Source: CALNYZ01 sp942490945
GTDB lineage: Bacteria > Pseudomonadota > Gammaproteobacteria > UBA6429 > Thiohalophilaceae
DNA: 64,000 nt
Assembly (NCBI GenBank): GCA_942490945.1
Contig: CALNYZ010000044.1
Span: 744,001-808,000 of the forward strand
Direction: 5' to 3'
A model generated the notes under the pieces. It was given only the letters and a program-made list of their open reading frames with translations, had not been told where the DNA came from and searched no databases. Every line of letters starts with the position of its first letter. Positions within the stretch are counted from its first letter, which is position 1. Of this stretch, positions 8,294-19,037 are shown one piece after another. The translations under genes and the position numbers were made by a program.

Positions 8294-9916
8294 CTAACCT
8301 TCCTCTTCCACAACAGCTTTTTTCTTTTTTGATGTGGTTTTTTCCTTGTTTTCACCAAACAATTTTAACGCCGGAAAGTCCGTAAGCTTCTTGCCTTCAT
8401 AACAAGAAAACAGGATGACCAATGCTGCCGTTATAAAATGTAATTCCGGATAGGTTAACAGTACCTTGCCCAGTTCTTCCTGTCTGATAATCGGTACGCA
8501 AAGCATGGCAATAAAACAGGTAACCGCAAGACGAATAAGTGATGGATGCAATCCGTTGCGATCCCAGTAACTGTAAAAGCGGTCAATCAGGGTCGTGAAA
8601 ATAACAATCGGTAACAGCACCACGTGACCGTTCGGAGTAATTTCATAATAAGCCATGAGCGATATACTCAGCACCATACTCATGGCGACAAAAGTAAACA
8701 TGAGTGATAAACGTGGCACACGCGGCAGGGTATTCGGCAATATTACCCGTGTTAACAATGACAGACTGATAACCACAAAAACAATAATGAGTGTCGGTTG
8801 GATATCGGCATAGATAACCGCCAGCGCAAGTAGCGTTGGGGTAAAGGTACCATAGGGAAACAACCCAACGACGTGACGTATAAAGGCGGAGACCAGGACA
8901 CCCAGAGGTAACAACAATAGATAACCCAGTATAAGCTGGGTATCAATATCAAGACGCCTGAGATCCAGAACATCGGCCAACTTTTTTTCTTTACCGATTC
9001 GCTGACCTTCCAATGCAAATAAATCTTCGGTTACCTTGACACTTTCGTTGTGTAATACCGCCTGTTCCATTTCAAACAACACGTCGGAATCAAACTTTAG
9101 TGGCAAATAATTTTTCGGTAATTGCACCTGATAGCCGAATACGGGGTCGAAACTGACCCAACGCTCATCCAGCCTCAATTCTACCCAAAAGCGTAATGCA
9201 CTATCGTTATCTTCAGCCAGTTGAATCCCGGTGACCATACGCGCAGGAATCTGGTTGATACGTGCGAGCGCGACTAACATGCGCGCCTTGCCGAGATTGG
9301 TAGCACGGCCAGTCTTTATTATCTTGTCCAGATGCTGGTACGTCTTGCGTTCGTCCAGTATCAGGCTGCTCGTATATGTGAATATGGCACTGGCAATATC
9401 GGGCTTGTTTTTCGCGAGGCTGGTGAGTTTTTTATTTTTCTGACGCAGGCGTTTTAGCTCACCTTCACCGATATCTGATAACTGTAATGCCGCTTCACGT
9501 TTTACAGCATCCAGAGGCACGGACGAGTTAACCGGTAATATCGCGGCATTGACCGCACTTTGTTTCATAACATACTGAATATTCAGACTTACCCGCCCAT
9601 TCTCATATGCCCGCATAACCCTGGCTCGTGGTTTGTTGGGAATGCCTCGTGCCAGTATTTTCAGCCCGGGATGCTGAATATGCTGGCTGATTACCTTTAT
9701 ATAGGGCGTATCCAGAGGCTGGGTGAAATAGATATAGGATTTGTCCTTCTCTACCGTAAATTTGGCGCTGATCTCAACCCGCCAACTGGTATCCTCATCG
9801 AGGACCTTATTATTGGATTGCAGGCCCATGCGCAACATAACAGCAGCAACACTGATGACGAGAAACAACAGCAACAACAACTGCTTTGAGATTTTAAGGT
9901 TAAATATATTTGACAC
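8294..9916 (-). CDS. inactive transglutaminase fused to seven membrane helices (7TM_transglut)
   Basis: 540 residues. One N-terminal membrane helix (about 12-30) is followed by an extracytoplasmic transglutaminase-like fold (about 40-310) and seven membrane helices (about 335-515), then a short Lys/Glu-rich tail. The transglutaminase core is recognisable (NQIPARMVTG, WVSFDP) but the catalytic Cys position reads Gly-Lys-Ala and the His of the usual HAW reads Arg-Phe-Trp, so the domain is presumably a binding rather than catalytic module. This family is known to accompany ATP-grasp amidoligases and retropepsin-like proteases, which here start 111 bases away on the opposite strand. It ends 17 bases from the stop of the convergent phosphodiesterase gene. 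Confidence 0.85.
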   Translation of the reverse strand: MSNIFNLKISKQLLLLLFLVISVAAVMLRMGLQSNNKVLDEDTSWRVEISAKFTVEKDKSYIYFTQPLDTPYIKVISQHIQHPGLKILARGIPNKPRARVMRAYENGRVSLNIQYVMKQSAVNAAILPVNSSVPLDAVKREAALQLSDIGEGELKRLRQKNKKLTSLAKNKPDIASAIFTYTSSLILDERKTYQHLDKIIKTGRATNLGKARMLVALARINQIPARMVTGIQLAEDNDSALRFWVELRLDERWVSFDPVFGYQVQLPKNYLPLKFDSDVLFEMEQAVLHNESVKVTEDLFALEGQRIGKEKKLADVLDLRRLDIDTQLILGYLLLLPLGVLVSAFIRHVVGLFPYGTFTPTLLALAVIYADIQPTLIIVFVVISLSLLTRVILPNTLPRVPRLSLMFTFVAMSMVLSISLMAYYEITPNGHVVLLPIVIFTTLIDRFYSYWDRNGLHPSLIRLAVTCFIAMLCVPIIRQEELGKVLLTYPELHFITAALVILFSCYEGKKLTDFPALKLFGENKEKTTSKKKKAVVEEEG

Positions 9917-10027
9917 GATCTATTTGTACTTTTGCAGCCAGTCGCTACACTATAGCCTGAATTTGAACACGCCGCCGGGAATCGGCCGGCGTCATTCTAA
10001 CACCTGAACCGAGGTAAGCTGCAATAT

Positions 10028-10567
10028 ATGTATACAACTAACTTGTCACAATTCTATGTAATACTTTCCTGTGTTTGCGGTATGGCTGTTACAGCAACCG
10101 CTTTTGCCAATGGCACAGACCAAGGCAAACAAAGCACCGTGGCCAACAAGGCAATCGTCGGCTGGGTCGAAATGGCCAAACTGAACCACCATGATTTTCC
10201 CATCCAGGCCAAGGTTGACAGCGGTGCCGACAATACCTCGCTCAACGCCAATCACGTACACTTCGAAAAAGACGGCAAAAAATGGGTACGCTTTGATGTC
10301 ACCAATCATGAAGGAAAAACCATAAAAATCGAAAAACCGGTGATTAAAACCGCACGCATCAAGAAAAAGACCGGCGGCCACCAGATGCGTGATGTAATCA
10401 GGATTGAGATTTGCCTTGGCCATATCAAAAAAGAGGTCAATGTAAATCTGGTCGATCGCAGCCATTTCAAATATCAACTATTAATTGGTCGCAGCTTTTT
10501 ACGCCCGGACTTTCTGATTGACTCGAATGCCAAGTACACGGTGCAACCAGATTGCACGAAAACATGA
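10028..10567 (+). CDS. exported retropepsin-like protease (RimB / Zn_protease family)
   Basis: 179 residues with an N-terminal signal peptide (hydrophobic core about 10-28, cleavage near TAFA). The mature domain belongs to the PF05618 family once called ATP-dependent zinc proteases and now viewed as retropepsin-like: IVGWVEMA opening, VDSGADNTSLNA with the aspartic-protease-like Asp-Ser-Gly-Ala, RDVIRIEICLG and LIGRSFL near the end. It shares its whole layout with the next gene, of which it is an exported paralogue. First gene of the plus-strand operon; its stop overlaps the next start in an ATGA. Substrate unknown; an envelope target seems likely from the signal peptide. Confidence 0.8.
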   Translation: MYTTNLSQFYVILSCVCGMAVTATAFANGTDQGKQSTVANKAIVGWVEMAKLNHHDFPIQAKVDSGADNTSLNANHVHFEKDGKKWVRFDVTNHEGKTIKIEKPVIKTARIKKKTGGHQMRDVIRIEICLGHIKKEVNVNLVDRSHFKYQLLIGRSFLRPDFLIDSNAKYTVQPDCTKT

Positions 10568-11028
10568 GTGATCACCCGATCATCGGCTGGCGCGAATGGG
10601 TAAGCCTGCCCGAACTCGGCATCGAGATGATCAAGGCAAAAGTCGACACCGGTGCCCGCACCTCAGCCTTACACACTTTTAACATTGAAACGTTTAAAAA
10701 AGACGGGCAAGACTGGGTGCGATTCAAGGTTCATCCCTACCAGGATGACACAAAAACTGAAGTGGAATGTGAAGCTCAGCTCAAGGATAGCCGCCAGGTG
10801 AAGGACTCCGGCGGCCACGTCGAACAACGATATGTTATCGAAACCCTTTTAAGTGTCGGCGATGCGCGTTATGCTATTGAGATGACGTTAACGAACCGCG
10901 ACGAAATGAATTTTCGCATGCTGTTAGGTCGTACCGCCCTGAAGAAACACTTTCTAGTGAACCCCGCATTATCTTATCTTAGCCGGGCAAAACCCGCGAA
11001 AAAACGCAAAGGCCAGAATTTAAAATGA
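10564..11028 (+). CDS. cytoplasmic retropepsin-like protease (RimB-like)
   Basis: 154 residues counted from the ATG that overlaps the upstream stop (ATGA at 10564-10567), preferred over an upstream TTG. Same family as its neighbour: [25 protein letters not shown] with the Asp-Thr-Gly-Ala motif, [15 protein letters not shown] and [13 protein letters not shown]. No signal peptide, so it acts inside the cell. In pseudomonads a protein of this family works beside RimK, which adds glutamates to ribosomal protein S6; here the RimK-like gene follows with another ATGA overlap, strongly suggesting joint function, for example trimming the ligase product. Confidence 0.85.
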   Translation: MSDHPIIGWREWVSLPELGIEMIKAKVDTGARTSALHTFNIETFKKDGQDWVRFKVHPYQDDTKTEVECEAQLKDSRQVKDSGGHVEQRYVIETLLSVGDARYAIEMTLTNRDEMNFRMLLGRTALKKHFLVNPALSYLSRAKPAKKRKGQNLK

Positions 11029-11930
11029 AAATTGCTATTTTATCCCGTAACCCGAAACTCTATTCAACCGCCCGACTGGTAGAAGCAGCAGAAGCACGCG
11101 GCCATGAAGTACAGGTACTTGATGTACTGCGCTGCTACATGGACATCAGTTCCGTGAAACCGAGTATCCATTATAAAGGTCAGGAGATAAGTGGTTTTGA
11201 TGCCGTCATTCCGCGCATCGGCGCGTCAGTCACATTTTATGGCTGTGCTGTATTACGCCAGTTTGAAATGATGGGCGTTTATCCGATTAATGAATCGGTC
11301 GCCATTTCACGTGGTCGTGACAAACTGCGTTCTTTACAATTACTGTCACGTAAAGGTATTGGCATGCCACGCACCGGTTTTGCACATTCACCGGACGATA
11401 TAAAAGACATGATCAAGATGGTCGGTGGTGCACCGGTCGTTATTAAATTACTTGAAGGCACACAAGGCATTGGTGTGGTGTTAGCCGAAACACACAAGGC
11501 AGCCGAAAGTGTAATGCAGGCATTTTTTGGTCTGAAGTCCAACATCCTGGTGCAGGAATTTATCAAGGAAGCTGGTGGCAGTGATATTCGGTGCCTGGTC
11601 ATTGGCGAAAAGGTCGTTGCTGCGATGATGCGCACCGCACCTGAAGGTGAGTTCCGTTCCAATTTACATCGCGGCGGCAGCGCACAACTTGTAAAACTGA
11701 CGCCGGAAGAGCGAAAAACCGCCGTGTCGGCAGCGCGCATTGTCGGTTTGAATGCTGCTGGCGTTGATATACTGCGCTCCAGTCGTGGCCCGGTGGTGAT
11801 GGAAGTCAACTCATCACCCGGATTAAAAGGCATCGAAGCTGCGACCGGCAAGGATATCGCCGCGATGATAATCAAGTTTATTGAAGAAAATGCCAAACCA
11901 CATCGAACACGTACCAAAGGAAAGGGATAA
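11025..11930 (+). CDS. rimK: RimK-like ATP-grasp amidoligase
   Basis: 301 residues, the length of RimK. It begins [15 protein letters not shown] like the S6 modification protein; the ATP-grasp fold spans about residues 95-290 with [23 protein letters not shown] (nucleotide-binding loop), [13 protein letters not shown] and the magnesium-binding [12 protein letters not shown]. RimK adds glutamate residues to the C-terminus of ribosomal protein S6, but homologues in loci with 7TM-transglutaminase proteins may act on other carboxylates, so the symbol describes family membership rather than proven substrate. Start overlaps the preceding stop (ATGA). Confidence 0.88.
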   Translation: MKIAILSRNPKLYSTARLVEAAEARGHEVQVLDVLRCYMDISSVKPSIHYKGQEISGFDAVIPRIGASVTFYGCAVLRQFEMMGVYPINESVAISRGRDKLRSLQLLSRKGIGMPRTGFAHSPDDIKDMIKMVGGAPVVIKLLEGTQGIGVVLAETHKAAESVMQAFFGLKSNILVQEFIKEAGGSDIRCLVIGEKVVAAMMRTAPEGEFRSNLHRGGSAQLVKLTPEERKTAVSAARIVGLNAAGVDILRSSRGPVVMEVNSSPGLKGIEAATGKDIAAMIIKFIEENAKPHRTRTKGKG

Positions 11931-11936
11931 ACACTG

Positions 11937-12956
11937 TTGCAAGCGCCGTTTACACTCAATGGTAATGAAGTAGCGGCGGGAAAACGTCAAACCATCGATA
12001 TTGATATAGGTCGTCTCTACACGCATAACGAAATCACCATGCCGGTGCACATTATTCACGGTAAGGAAGCGGGCAATGTATTACTGGTCAGCGCCGCGAT
12101 ACACGGCGATGAAATTGCCGGTGTGGAAATCATACGTCGACTGTTAAAATCACCTTCATTAAAGCGCATCAAAGGCACACTCGTCGCCATACCCATTGTT
12201 AACGTACATGGGTTTATCAATATGTCGCGTTATTTACCGGACCGACGTGATCTTAATCGCAGCTTTCCCGGTTCCAAAAAAGGATCACTGGCCGGACGCA
12301 TGGCTAACCTGTTCATGGAAGAAATCATGAGCAAGGTTACTCACGGTGTCGATCTGCATACCGGCGCCATACACCGTACCAATTTTCCACAAATACGCGC
12401 CAACCTGGATGATCCGACGACACTGTCGTTGGCAGAAGCGTTTGGCACACCCGTGTTGTTGAATTCTGAAATACGTGAAGGTTCGTTACGGCAAGCGGCG
12501 GCAAACATCGGCATCCCGATACTGGTTTACGAAGCAGGTGAGGCGTTACGCTTTGATGAAATGAGTATTCGTACCGGCCTAAAAGGTATTTTAAACATCA
12601 TGTACCAGCTTGATATGCTGACACCTTCTGCAAAACGTAAACCACGCAAAAAAATTGAGCCCTTTATCGCACGATCCAGCAGTTGGGTAAGAGCGCCAGA
12701 AAGTGGTATCGTGAGGCTGAAGGTAAAACCGGGACAACGGGTAAAAAAAGGTGATATTCTCGGTATTATTACTGACCCTATTGGTGGACAGGATACAACG
12801 ATTACATCACCTTTCAGTGGTATCATCATCGGCAATCATAACTTGCCGCTGGCGAATGAAGGTGAAGCACTGTTTCATATCGCCAGTTTTGAGAATTTAT
12901 CTGGTGTTGAATCGCAACTGGAAGAATTGCATGAACAACATGAAATCGACCATTAG
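11937..12956 (+). CDS. succinylglutamate desuccinylase/aspartoacylase-family metallohydrolase
   Basis: 339 residues from a TTG start preceded at good distance by GGAAAGGG; no better ATG lies upstream. The zinc-carboxypeptidase-like domain (about 40-245) shows AAIHGDEIAGVE (His and Glu ligands), DLNRSFPG and GVDLHTG (third ligand His). A C-terminal beta-barrel of biotinyl/lipoyl-like type (about 235-325) shows APESGIV, VKKGDILG and SPFSGIIIG. Members of this family remove acyl groups from amino acids, yet in ligase loci they probably hydrolyse the amide made by the ATP-grasp enzyme. The gene is the fourth of the operon, 6 bases after the ligase stop. Confidence 0.85.
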   Translation: MQAPFTLNGNEVAAGKRQTIDIDIGRLYTHNEITMPVHIIHGKEAGNVLLVSAAIHGDEIAGVEIIRRLLKSPSLKRIKGTLVAIPIVNVHGFINMSRYLPDRRDLNRSFPGSKKGSLAGRMANLFMEEIMSKVTHGVDLHTGAIHRTNFPQIRANLDDPTTLSLAEAFGTPVLLNSEIREGSLRQAAANIGIPILVYEAGEALRFDEMSIRTGLKGILNIMYQLDMLTPSAKRKPRKKIEPFIARSSSWVRAPESGIVRLKVKPGQRVKKGDILGIITDPIGGQDTTITSPFSGIIIGNHNLPLANEGEALFHIASFENLSGVESQLEELHEQHEIDH

Positions 12957-12962
12957 ATTTTT

Positions 12963-14246
12963 ATGAATATCAATTTCGACTCCGTGTTTAACTGGCTGGG
13001 ACTGGTGCGCGACGATATCACCAGCTGGTATCAGGTAGTTGCCGTTATTACGATTGTCATTACCGTCTGGCTGATTGACCGGCGCGTCGGTGCCCGATTG
13101 AGTACGCGCATTGCCGGTTCGGCATCTGTGAAAAAACTCTCACTAAACGCGATTCAACGTTTGTTCGCACCCATCATTGCGCTTGGTTTGTTTATTGTCG
13201 CGCAACAAGTATTCGAAGCATTAAATTACAATAACGATATTATCGACTTCGCTATTCCACTGGCGACATCTCTTGCCGTCATCCGGCTGACAGTTTATTT
13301 TCTGCGCAAGGCCTTTCCTCTCACCCCGCTGTTAAAGACCTGGGAAAATATATTTGTCATCACTGTCTGGTTGCTGTTTGCCATGCACATTGTTGGTTGG
13401 CTACCTGACTTCATCAAGTCGCTCGACAGTATTGCCTTTACGGCAGGTAAAAGTCGCATCTCGCTGTTAATTATTATCAAGGCGGTTGCCTCGGTAGCCA
13501 TGTTTATCATCCTGGCGTTATGGATTTCTGCGCTTATCGAACGCCGCCTTGCCAACACAGCCGAATTATCGACGTATTTACGCATCGGTATCAGCAAAAC
13601 CATTCGTGTGGTGTTATTGATTCTGGCTACACTGCTGGCGCTTGATTTAATCGGCATTGACCTGACGGCATTAACCGTACTGGGTGGTGCACTCGGTGTC
13701 GGTATCGGTTTTGGTTTACAACGTATTGTCAGTAATTTTATCAGCGGATTTATTTTATTGTTTGACCGTTCGATTCGACCCGGCGACGTCATCACGATTA
13801 ATAACAGTTTTGGCTGGGTTAAGGAATTACGTGCACGCTATGTTGTGATAAAAGATCGCGATGGCATTGACACCCTGATACCAAACGAAAACCTGATTAC
13901 CTCACAGGTAATTAACTGGAGTTATACTGACAAAAACATTCGCATCAAAATGCCCATTCAGGTCAGTTATGGCGACGACCCGGGATACGTTCTGGATCTG
14001 ATGTTGGAAGTCGCCAATTCCTACGCGCGTGTTTTAAAAGACCCGCCAGCGGTAGGCAGACTGATGGGGTTTGGTGATAACGGCATCGATCTGGAATTAC
14101 GACTGTGGATTGATGATCCACAAAATGGCGTCAACAATATTCGTTCAGATATCTATCTGGCTATCTGGGACAAGTTCAAAGAACAAGGCGTTACAATTCC
14201 TTTCCCACAACGCGATGTGTATATAAAAAGCCAACCCGGCAAATAA
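12963..14246 (+). CDS. MscS-family small-conductance mechanosensitive channel
   Basis: 427 residues. About five membrane segments precede the pore-lining helix (near 225-255), with the glycine/alanine-rich LGGALGVGIGFGLQ typical of MscS TM3, then the beta domain (GDVITI, GWVKELRARYVVIKDRDG, LIPNENLI) and the C-terminal alpha/beta domain ending FPQRDVYIK. It releases solutes upon membrane tension after osmotic downshock. Starts 7 bases after the upstream hydrolase gene, so it is co-transcribed with the amidoligase locus; the link may be osmotic or envelope stress. Confidence 0.92.
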   Translation: MNINFDSVFNWLGLVRDDITSWYQVVAVITIVITVWLIDRRVGARLSTRIAGSASVKKLSLNAIQRLFAPIIALGLFIVAQQVFEALNYNNDIIDFAIPLATSLAVIRLTVYFLRKAFPLTPLLKTWENIFVITVWLLFAMHIVGWLPDFIKSLDSIAFTAGKSRISLLIIIKAVASVAMFIILALWISALIERRLANTAELSTYLRIGISKTIRVVLLILATLLALDLIGIDLTALTVLGGALGVGIGFGLQRIVSNFISGFILLFDRSIRPGDVITINNSFGWVKELRARYVVIKDRDGIDTLIPNENLITSQVINWSYTDKNIRIKMPIQVSYGDDPGYVLDLMLEVANSYARVLKDPPAVGRLMGFGDNGIDLELRLWIDDPQNGVNNIRSDIYLAIWDKFKEQGVTIPFPQRDVYIKSQPGK

Positions 14247-14261
14247 ACTGCAGGCAGCAAT

Positions 14262-15227
14262 ATGTATCGAGTACTTTTATGGCATCCGGATACCAGGAAA
14301 CTTGAAGTTGGTGACGAGCGACTTATTCATAACTGGCAACACAGCAAAAATAGTATTTTATGGATGGACTTACTCGATAACCAATCGGACACAGAAGCCA
14401 AGTTACTCGAGTCTGCATTCAACATTCATCCGCTAGCGATTTCCGATGCGCAGCGCCAGCGACACCCGGCAAAATTTGAATACTTTTCAAAATACTGGTT
14501 TTTACTGCTTAAAGAACTGTTTACCGAAACCGATAATATTGAATTTGCCACGACACAATTAGCTTTTTTTGTATCTGACAGATTTCTGATTACACGCCGA
14601 TCTGGCACATCGGATTTTATCGATGCCTATTGGAAGAAGATTGAAGCCGATCACACCGAAATCAATCCGGCTATTATTGCACTGAAAATTGCCAAGAATG
14701 TCGCCGATGAATATCTTGAATTAATTCTTGATATCGAAGAAAAGATAGAAAAAATTGAAGAAGTCCTGTTTGTTAAAACCAGCGATGACCTGCTCGCCAA
14801 GCTGGTTGTTTATCAAAACAATCTGAGAAAACTGATTCGTGTACTGGCTTATCAAAAACAAATATTCGGTTCATCAGTCAATACAAAGCGCTTTAAAGAT
14901 TTCCCCAATATTCAACATGACTGGAATAACGCCTATGAGCACTCCGAGCGTGCGCACAGTCTGACGCTTTTATATCATGACATGACCTCCGGCCTGATTG
15001 ACGGCTATATTTCTTTCGCCTCGCATCGCCTCAATCAAATTATGAAGGTGCTGACAATTATCACCGTCATTTTCGTACCACTGAGTTTTTTCGCTGGCGT
15101 CTACGGCATGAATTTTAAATATATACCGGAACTGGACTATAAATACGGCTATTTTATTTTGCTTGGCATAATGGCAACCATTGCTGGCTCGCTAATTCTT
15201 TTATTTAAACGCAAGAAGTGGCTTTAA
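14262..15227 (+). CDS. corA: CorA-family magnesium/cobalt transporter
   Basis: 321 residues. A soluble alpha/beta plus long-helix N-terminal part (1-255, with the coiled EEKIEKIEEVLF stretch) precedes two C-terminal membrane helices; the hallmark Tyr-Gly-Met-Asn (VYGMNF) closes the first helix at about residue 282, and the protein ends in a basic tail KRKKWL. It forms a homopentameric channel for Mg2+ (or Co2+/Ni2+). Located 16 bases after the MscS gene and probably the last gene of this operon. The 215-base gap that follows shows no clear terminator. Confidence 0.92.
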   Translation: MYRVLLWHPDTRKLEVGDERLIHNWQHSKNSILWMDLLDNQSDTEAKLLESAFNIHPLAISDAQRQRHPAKFEYFSKYWFLLLKELFTETDNIEFATTQLAFFVSDRFLITRRSGTSDFIDAYWKKIEADHTEINPAIIALKIAKNVADEYLELILDIEEKIEKIEEVLFVKTSDDLLAKLVVYQNNLRKLIRVLAYQKQIFGSSVNTKRFKDFPNIQHDWNNAYEHSERAHSLTLLYHDMTSGLIDGYISFASHRLNQIMKVLTIITVIFVPLSFFAGVYGMNFKYIPELDYKYGYFILLGIMATIAGSLILLFKRKKWL

Positions 15228-15442
15228 ACTCTCCCATATCTGCCATGCGCTACGCGCCTTGCAGAAACTACATCTTCCCTATTAACTCTCTTAATTAGCA
15301 GACTATTTCCAAAAATAATTTATCGTTATTTTTATTTATCGTGAATTATCAATAACTTAAGTCATTCATAAATTTAATGAAAAACTTTAAAACCTAGTAT
15401 TTTGGTCGATAATTATACTATTCTGCTACCAAAGGTATAATT

Positions 15443-16261
15443 ATGGCAATCAATTCAAACAATAACCCCGACGTAATACTGCAGTCGTTGTTCCGCAGCA
15501 ACCATCAACTTGGCATTACGACACGCTTTGCCAGCGCGATATCGCGTGTCAAGGATACCGAGTCCTTAACCCGTCTCACCGAGGCGGCTCTGATTGATTT
15601 TGGCATGTCGGGGCTGTTTCAAATCGTCGAACCCTCCAATAAATACCTTAAACGCTTTGGCAACGCCATTGACCGCAGCGTGTTTGAGCGGCTGGTTTGC
15701 ATGCAAAAATGCGGCGACAAGATTTGTGCTCGCGACAATTTTATTATTTTTTGTCTGACTCACTTCACCCTGATTCTTGATGCTGCAGATCTGAAGGAAG
15801 AACAAATTGATGAAACCAAGGATAACCTGGCTATCTTTTGTGACATTATTGATGCCTGGATTAATCAGTACGTTCAGGTACAACAACAACTCGAAGAACT
15901 GGCAGTTTATAAAAACCAGATACTGGAAAATATTTCTCTGCTTACACAAAATGTCGGTAACACCAGTCACACGATAAAAACACAACATGCTGAAATTGCC
16001 CAGAGCTTGCTACACAAACTGGCAACACGATTCCCGACGCTGGGCCTTGAACCGGACCAGGAAGATGAAATACTCAATAATATTGAAACCACAATTGAAA
16101 TGTACGGCAAACTGATCAAGGACCAGGTATTAAGCAATCATCAACTCATTGCCTTGCTCAGTGAAGCAGCGGAATTTTTACAAGGTGAGGATAGTGATGT
16201 GGTGAATAATCCAGTAACTACTATTCCACGACCCAATGAGCATATCACTCTTTTTAACTGA
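15443..16261 (+). CDS. soluble protein of unknown function, possible GAF-like plus coiled coil
   Basis: 272 residues, no signal peptide or membrane segment. Residues about 15-150 have an alpha/beta pattern reminiscent of GAF sensor domains (SRVKDTESLTRLTEAAL at the start) with cysteines at LVCMQKCGDKICARD (four residues apart pattern C-x2-C-x4-C), which might bind a metal or sense redox. A helical region (150-245) follows, including long stretches likely to coil. Alone between a CorA gene and a convergent gene; it ends right at a shared terminator. I do not recognise the family. Confidence 0.6.
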   Translation: MAINSNNNPDVILQSLFRSNHQLGITTRFASAISRVKDTESLTRLTEAALIDFGMSGLFQIVEPSNKYLKRFGNAIDRSVFERLVCMQKCGDKICARDNFIIFCLTHFTLILDAADLKEEQIDETKDNLAIFCDIIDAWINQYVQVQQQLEELAVYKNQILENISLLTQNVGNTSHTIKTQHAEIAQSLLHKLATRFPTLGLEPDQEDEILNNIETTIEMYGKLIKDQVLSNHQLIALLSEAAEFLQGEDSDVVNNPVTTIPRPNEHITLFN

Positions 16262-16269
16262 CAAAAAAA

Positions 16270-16287
16270 AGCCCGTTATAACGGGCT
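16270..16287. terminator. bidirectional terminator
   Basis: AGCCCGTT / AACGGGCT stem with A-run before and TTTTTTATAT after, placed between convergent genes ending at 16261 and 16315. Confidence 0.85.
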
Positions 16288-16314
16288 TTTTTATATATAT
16301 CGTTTGATCCGCGG

Positions 16315-16761
16315 TTATGGACGAACGTATGAATAACCTTTTTCCTGCAACTCGATAATACGCACTACACCAGCTGGCACAACACCTACACCTTCTGTCA
16401 ATACAGGCTTTTTACCGGTTCGTTTGGTAATACCTTTAATGGTATTACCACATGCGCTGAATGTTATGCCTTGAGTTGCCAGACTTTTAACACGTGTAGT
16501 TTGCTTGTTTTTTGCTGTTAACATGCTAAGACCTGGGCCATAGGCAACAATCTCAATCTGCACACTGTCAGGGCCATAATGTTTTTGCAAATTCACGGCA
16601 TTATTCATGGCAATCTTTTGTGTTTGTGGATCACTGGAGCTGACTTGAAATACAACTTTATGATCTGCCATGGATGGCTCGGCCGCTACCGCTTGTTGAC
16701 TACCACTGATAAATGCAAACAGCATGGCGACAGGAACAATTAATTTTTTATACATACTCAT
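16315..16761 (-). CDS. exported DsrE/DsrF-like protein
   Basis: 148 residues. Signal peptide with hydrophobic core about 7-20 and cleavage after AVAA. The mature part has the DsrE-like alpha/beta layout: HKVVFQVSS, a helix with NNAVNLQKHY, IEIVAYGPGL, and a single conserved cysteine in FSACGNTI followed by VVPAGVVRI near the end. Cytoplasmic DsrE proteins carry sulfur on that cysteine; exported relatives are common in sulfur-metabolising proteobacteria but their role is unproven. GAGGAAG ribosome site on the minus strand supports the start. Together with the exported rhodanese at 1630 it hints at periplasmic sulfane-sulfur handling. Confidence 0.8.
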   Translation of the reverse strand: MSMYKKLIVPVAMLFAFISGSQQAVAAEPSMADHKVVFQVSSSDPQTQKIAMNNAVNLQKHYGPDSVQIEIVAYGPGLSMLTAKNKQTTRVKSLATQGITFSACGNTIKGITKRTGKKPVLTEGVGVVPAGVVRIIELQEKGYSYVRP

Positions 16762-16932
16762 GTTGACTTCCTCTTGATAATTTTAAGTTGGTAGAGATTT
16801 TTTATTGAATAACAATTCTTTGTTATAAACTTGGATAACAGCCACTATTATTAATTCAGCAGGATATGTGTTTATTAAGGCATACAACAAAAATTGAGTG
16901 TAAAAGCGTAGGTTGACTATTCGGTAAATAAA

Positions 16933-16961
16933 AAGGCCGCAATACTTTTGCTTGCGGCCTT
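16933..16961 (-). terminator. terminator of the ATP synthase operon
   Basis: A 10-bp perfect stem AAGGCCGCAA / TTGCGGCCTT with a 9-base loop, followed on the minus strand by TTTATTTACC. It lies about 50 bases past the atpC stop. Confidence 0.85.
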
Positions 16962-17011
16962 AACTTATCTGATTTTTAATTGATATTAATTAATACGCGA
17001 CGTTTGTATGG

Positions 17012-17437
17012 CTAGCGTTTCAGGCGTTTACGCATTTTTGATATGGCTTGTAATTGCGCCATGGTGGTCGCCAGTTGCGCCTGTGCTTCGGCCATGCTCA
17101 TTTCATCATGCTGTTCTGCCAGCGCATCTTCAGCCTGTTTCTTGGCTTCCAGTACCGCGGCTTCATCCAGATCAGCCGCACGAACAGCGGTATCAGACAA
17201 AATCGTCACCACATGGGGCTGTACTTCCAGCACGCCACCGGAAACAAAGATGTAGTCCTTTTCCCCGCCAGGCTTGGTAATTTCCACTTCACCGGCTTTT
17301 AGTGGTGATATCAGTGGGGTATGACGTGGGTAAATACCTACTTCGCCCATTTTTGCCGGCGCAACAACAACCTCGGCTGTGCCTGAATAAATTTCAGCTT
17401 CTGCGCTTACGATGTCTACGTGCAATGTCATGGCCAT
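17012..17437 (-). CDS. atpC: F1Fo ATP synthase epsilon subunit
   Basis: 141 residues. N-terminal beta-sandwich ([37 protein letters not shown]) and a C-terminal helical hairpin (about 90-138) rich in Ala/Glu. It sits on the central stalk of F1 and can inhibit ATP hydrolysis through its C-terminal helices. Last gene of the atp operon, 34 bases after atpD. Confidence 0.96.
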   Translation of the reverse strand: MAMTLHVDIVSAEAEIYSGTAEVVVAPAKMGEVGIYPRHTPLISPLKAGEVEITKPGGEKDYIFVSGGVLEVQPHVVTILSDTAVRAADLDEAAVLEAKKQAEDALAEQHDEMSMAEAQAQLATTMAQLQAISKMRKRLKR

Positions 17438-17471
17438 GTTCTCTACCTTAAATTAGGTTATCAGCGCCAGG

Positions 17472-18875
<1,404 letters not shown>

Positions 18876-18889
18876 TTAAATTCTTAAAT

Positions 18890-19029
18890 AGGGGTCAGAG
18901 TCAAAATTGACGTCGTCATCCTGGCGCAAGCCAGGATCTCATGAATCTTTACGCGATTCTGGCTGAGATTCTGGATAGCACTTCGTGCTTGCAGAATGAC
19001 GACTACTATTTTTTTTGACTCTGACCCCT
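18890..19029. repeat. 140-bp inverted-repeat (MITE/REP-like) element inside the atp operon
   Basis: The ends are a perfect 17-bp inverted repeat (AGGGGTCAGAGTCAAAA at 18890-18906 and its complement ending at 19029). Inside are a second inverted pair GTCGTCAT / ATGACGAC (about 18912 and 18996) and a small CCTGGC-GCAA-GCCAGG hairpin (18920-18935), so the transcript can fold into a long cruciform-like structure. It has no coding capacity and no target duplication that I can identify. The inner part resembles widespread proteobacterial intergenic repeats of the GTCATCCTGGC...GCCAGGATC type. Confidence 0.8.
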
Positions 19030-19037
19030 TTCTATTT

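Noticed and set aside
10046..10477. 143-codon antisense frame over the first retropepsin-like gene
   Set aside because: Shadow frame; sense strand has signal peptide and conserved protease motifs.
11279..11959. 226-codon open frame antisense to the RimK-like gene
   Set aside because: Shadow of the GC-biased ligase gene; no ribosome site or family features, and the sense gene is certain.
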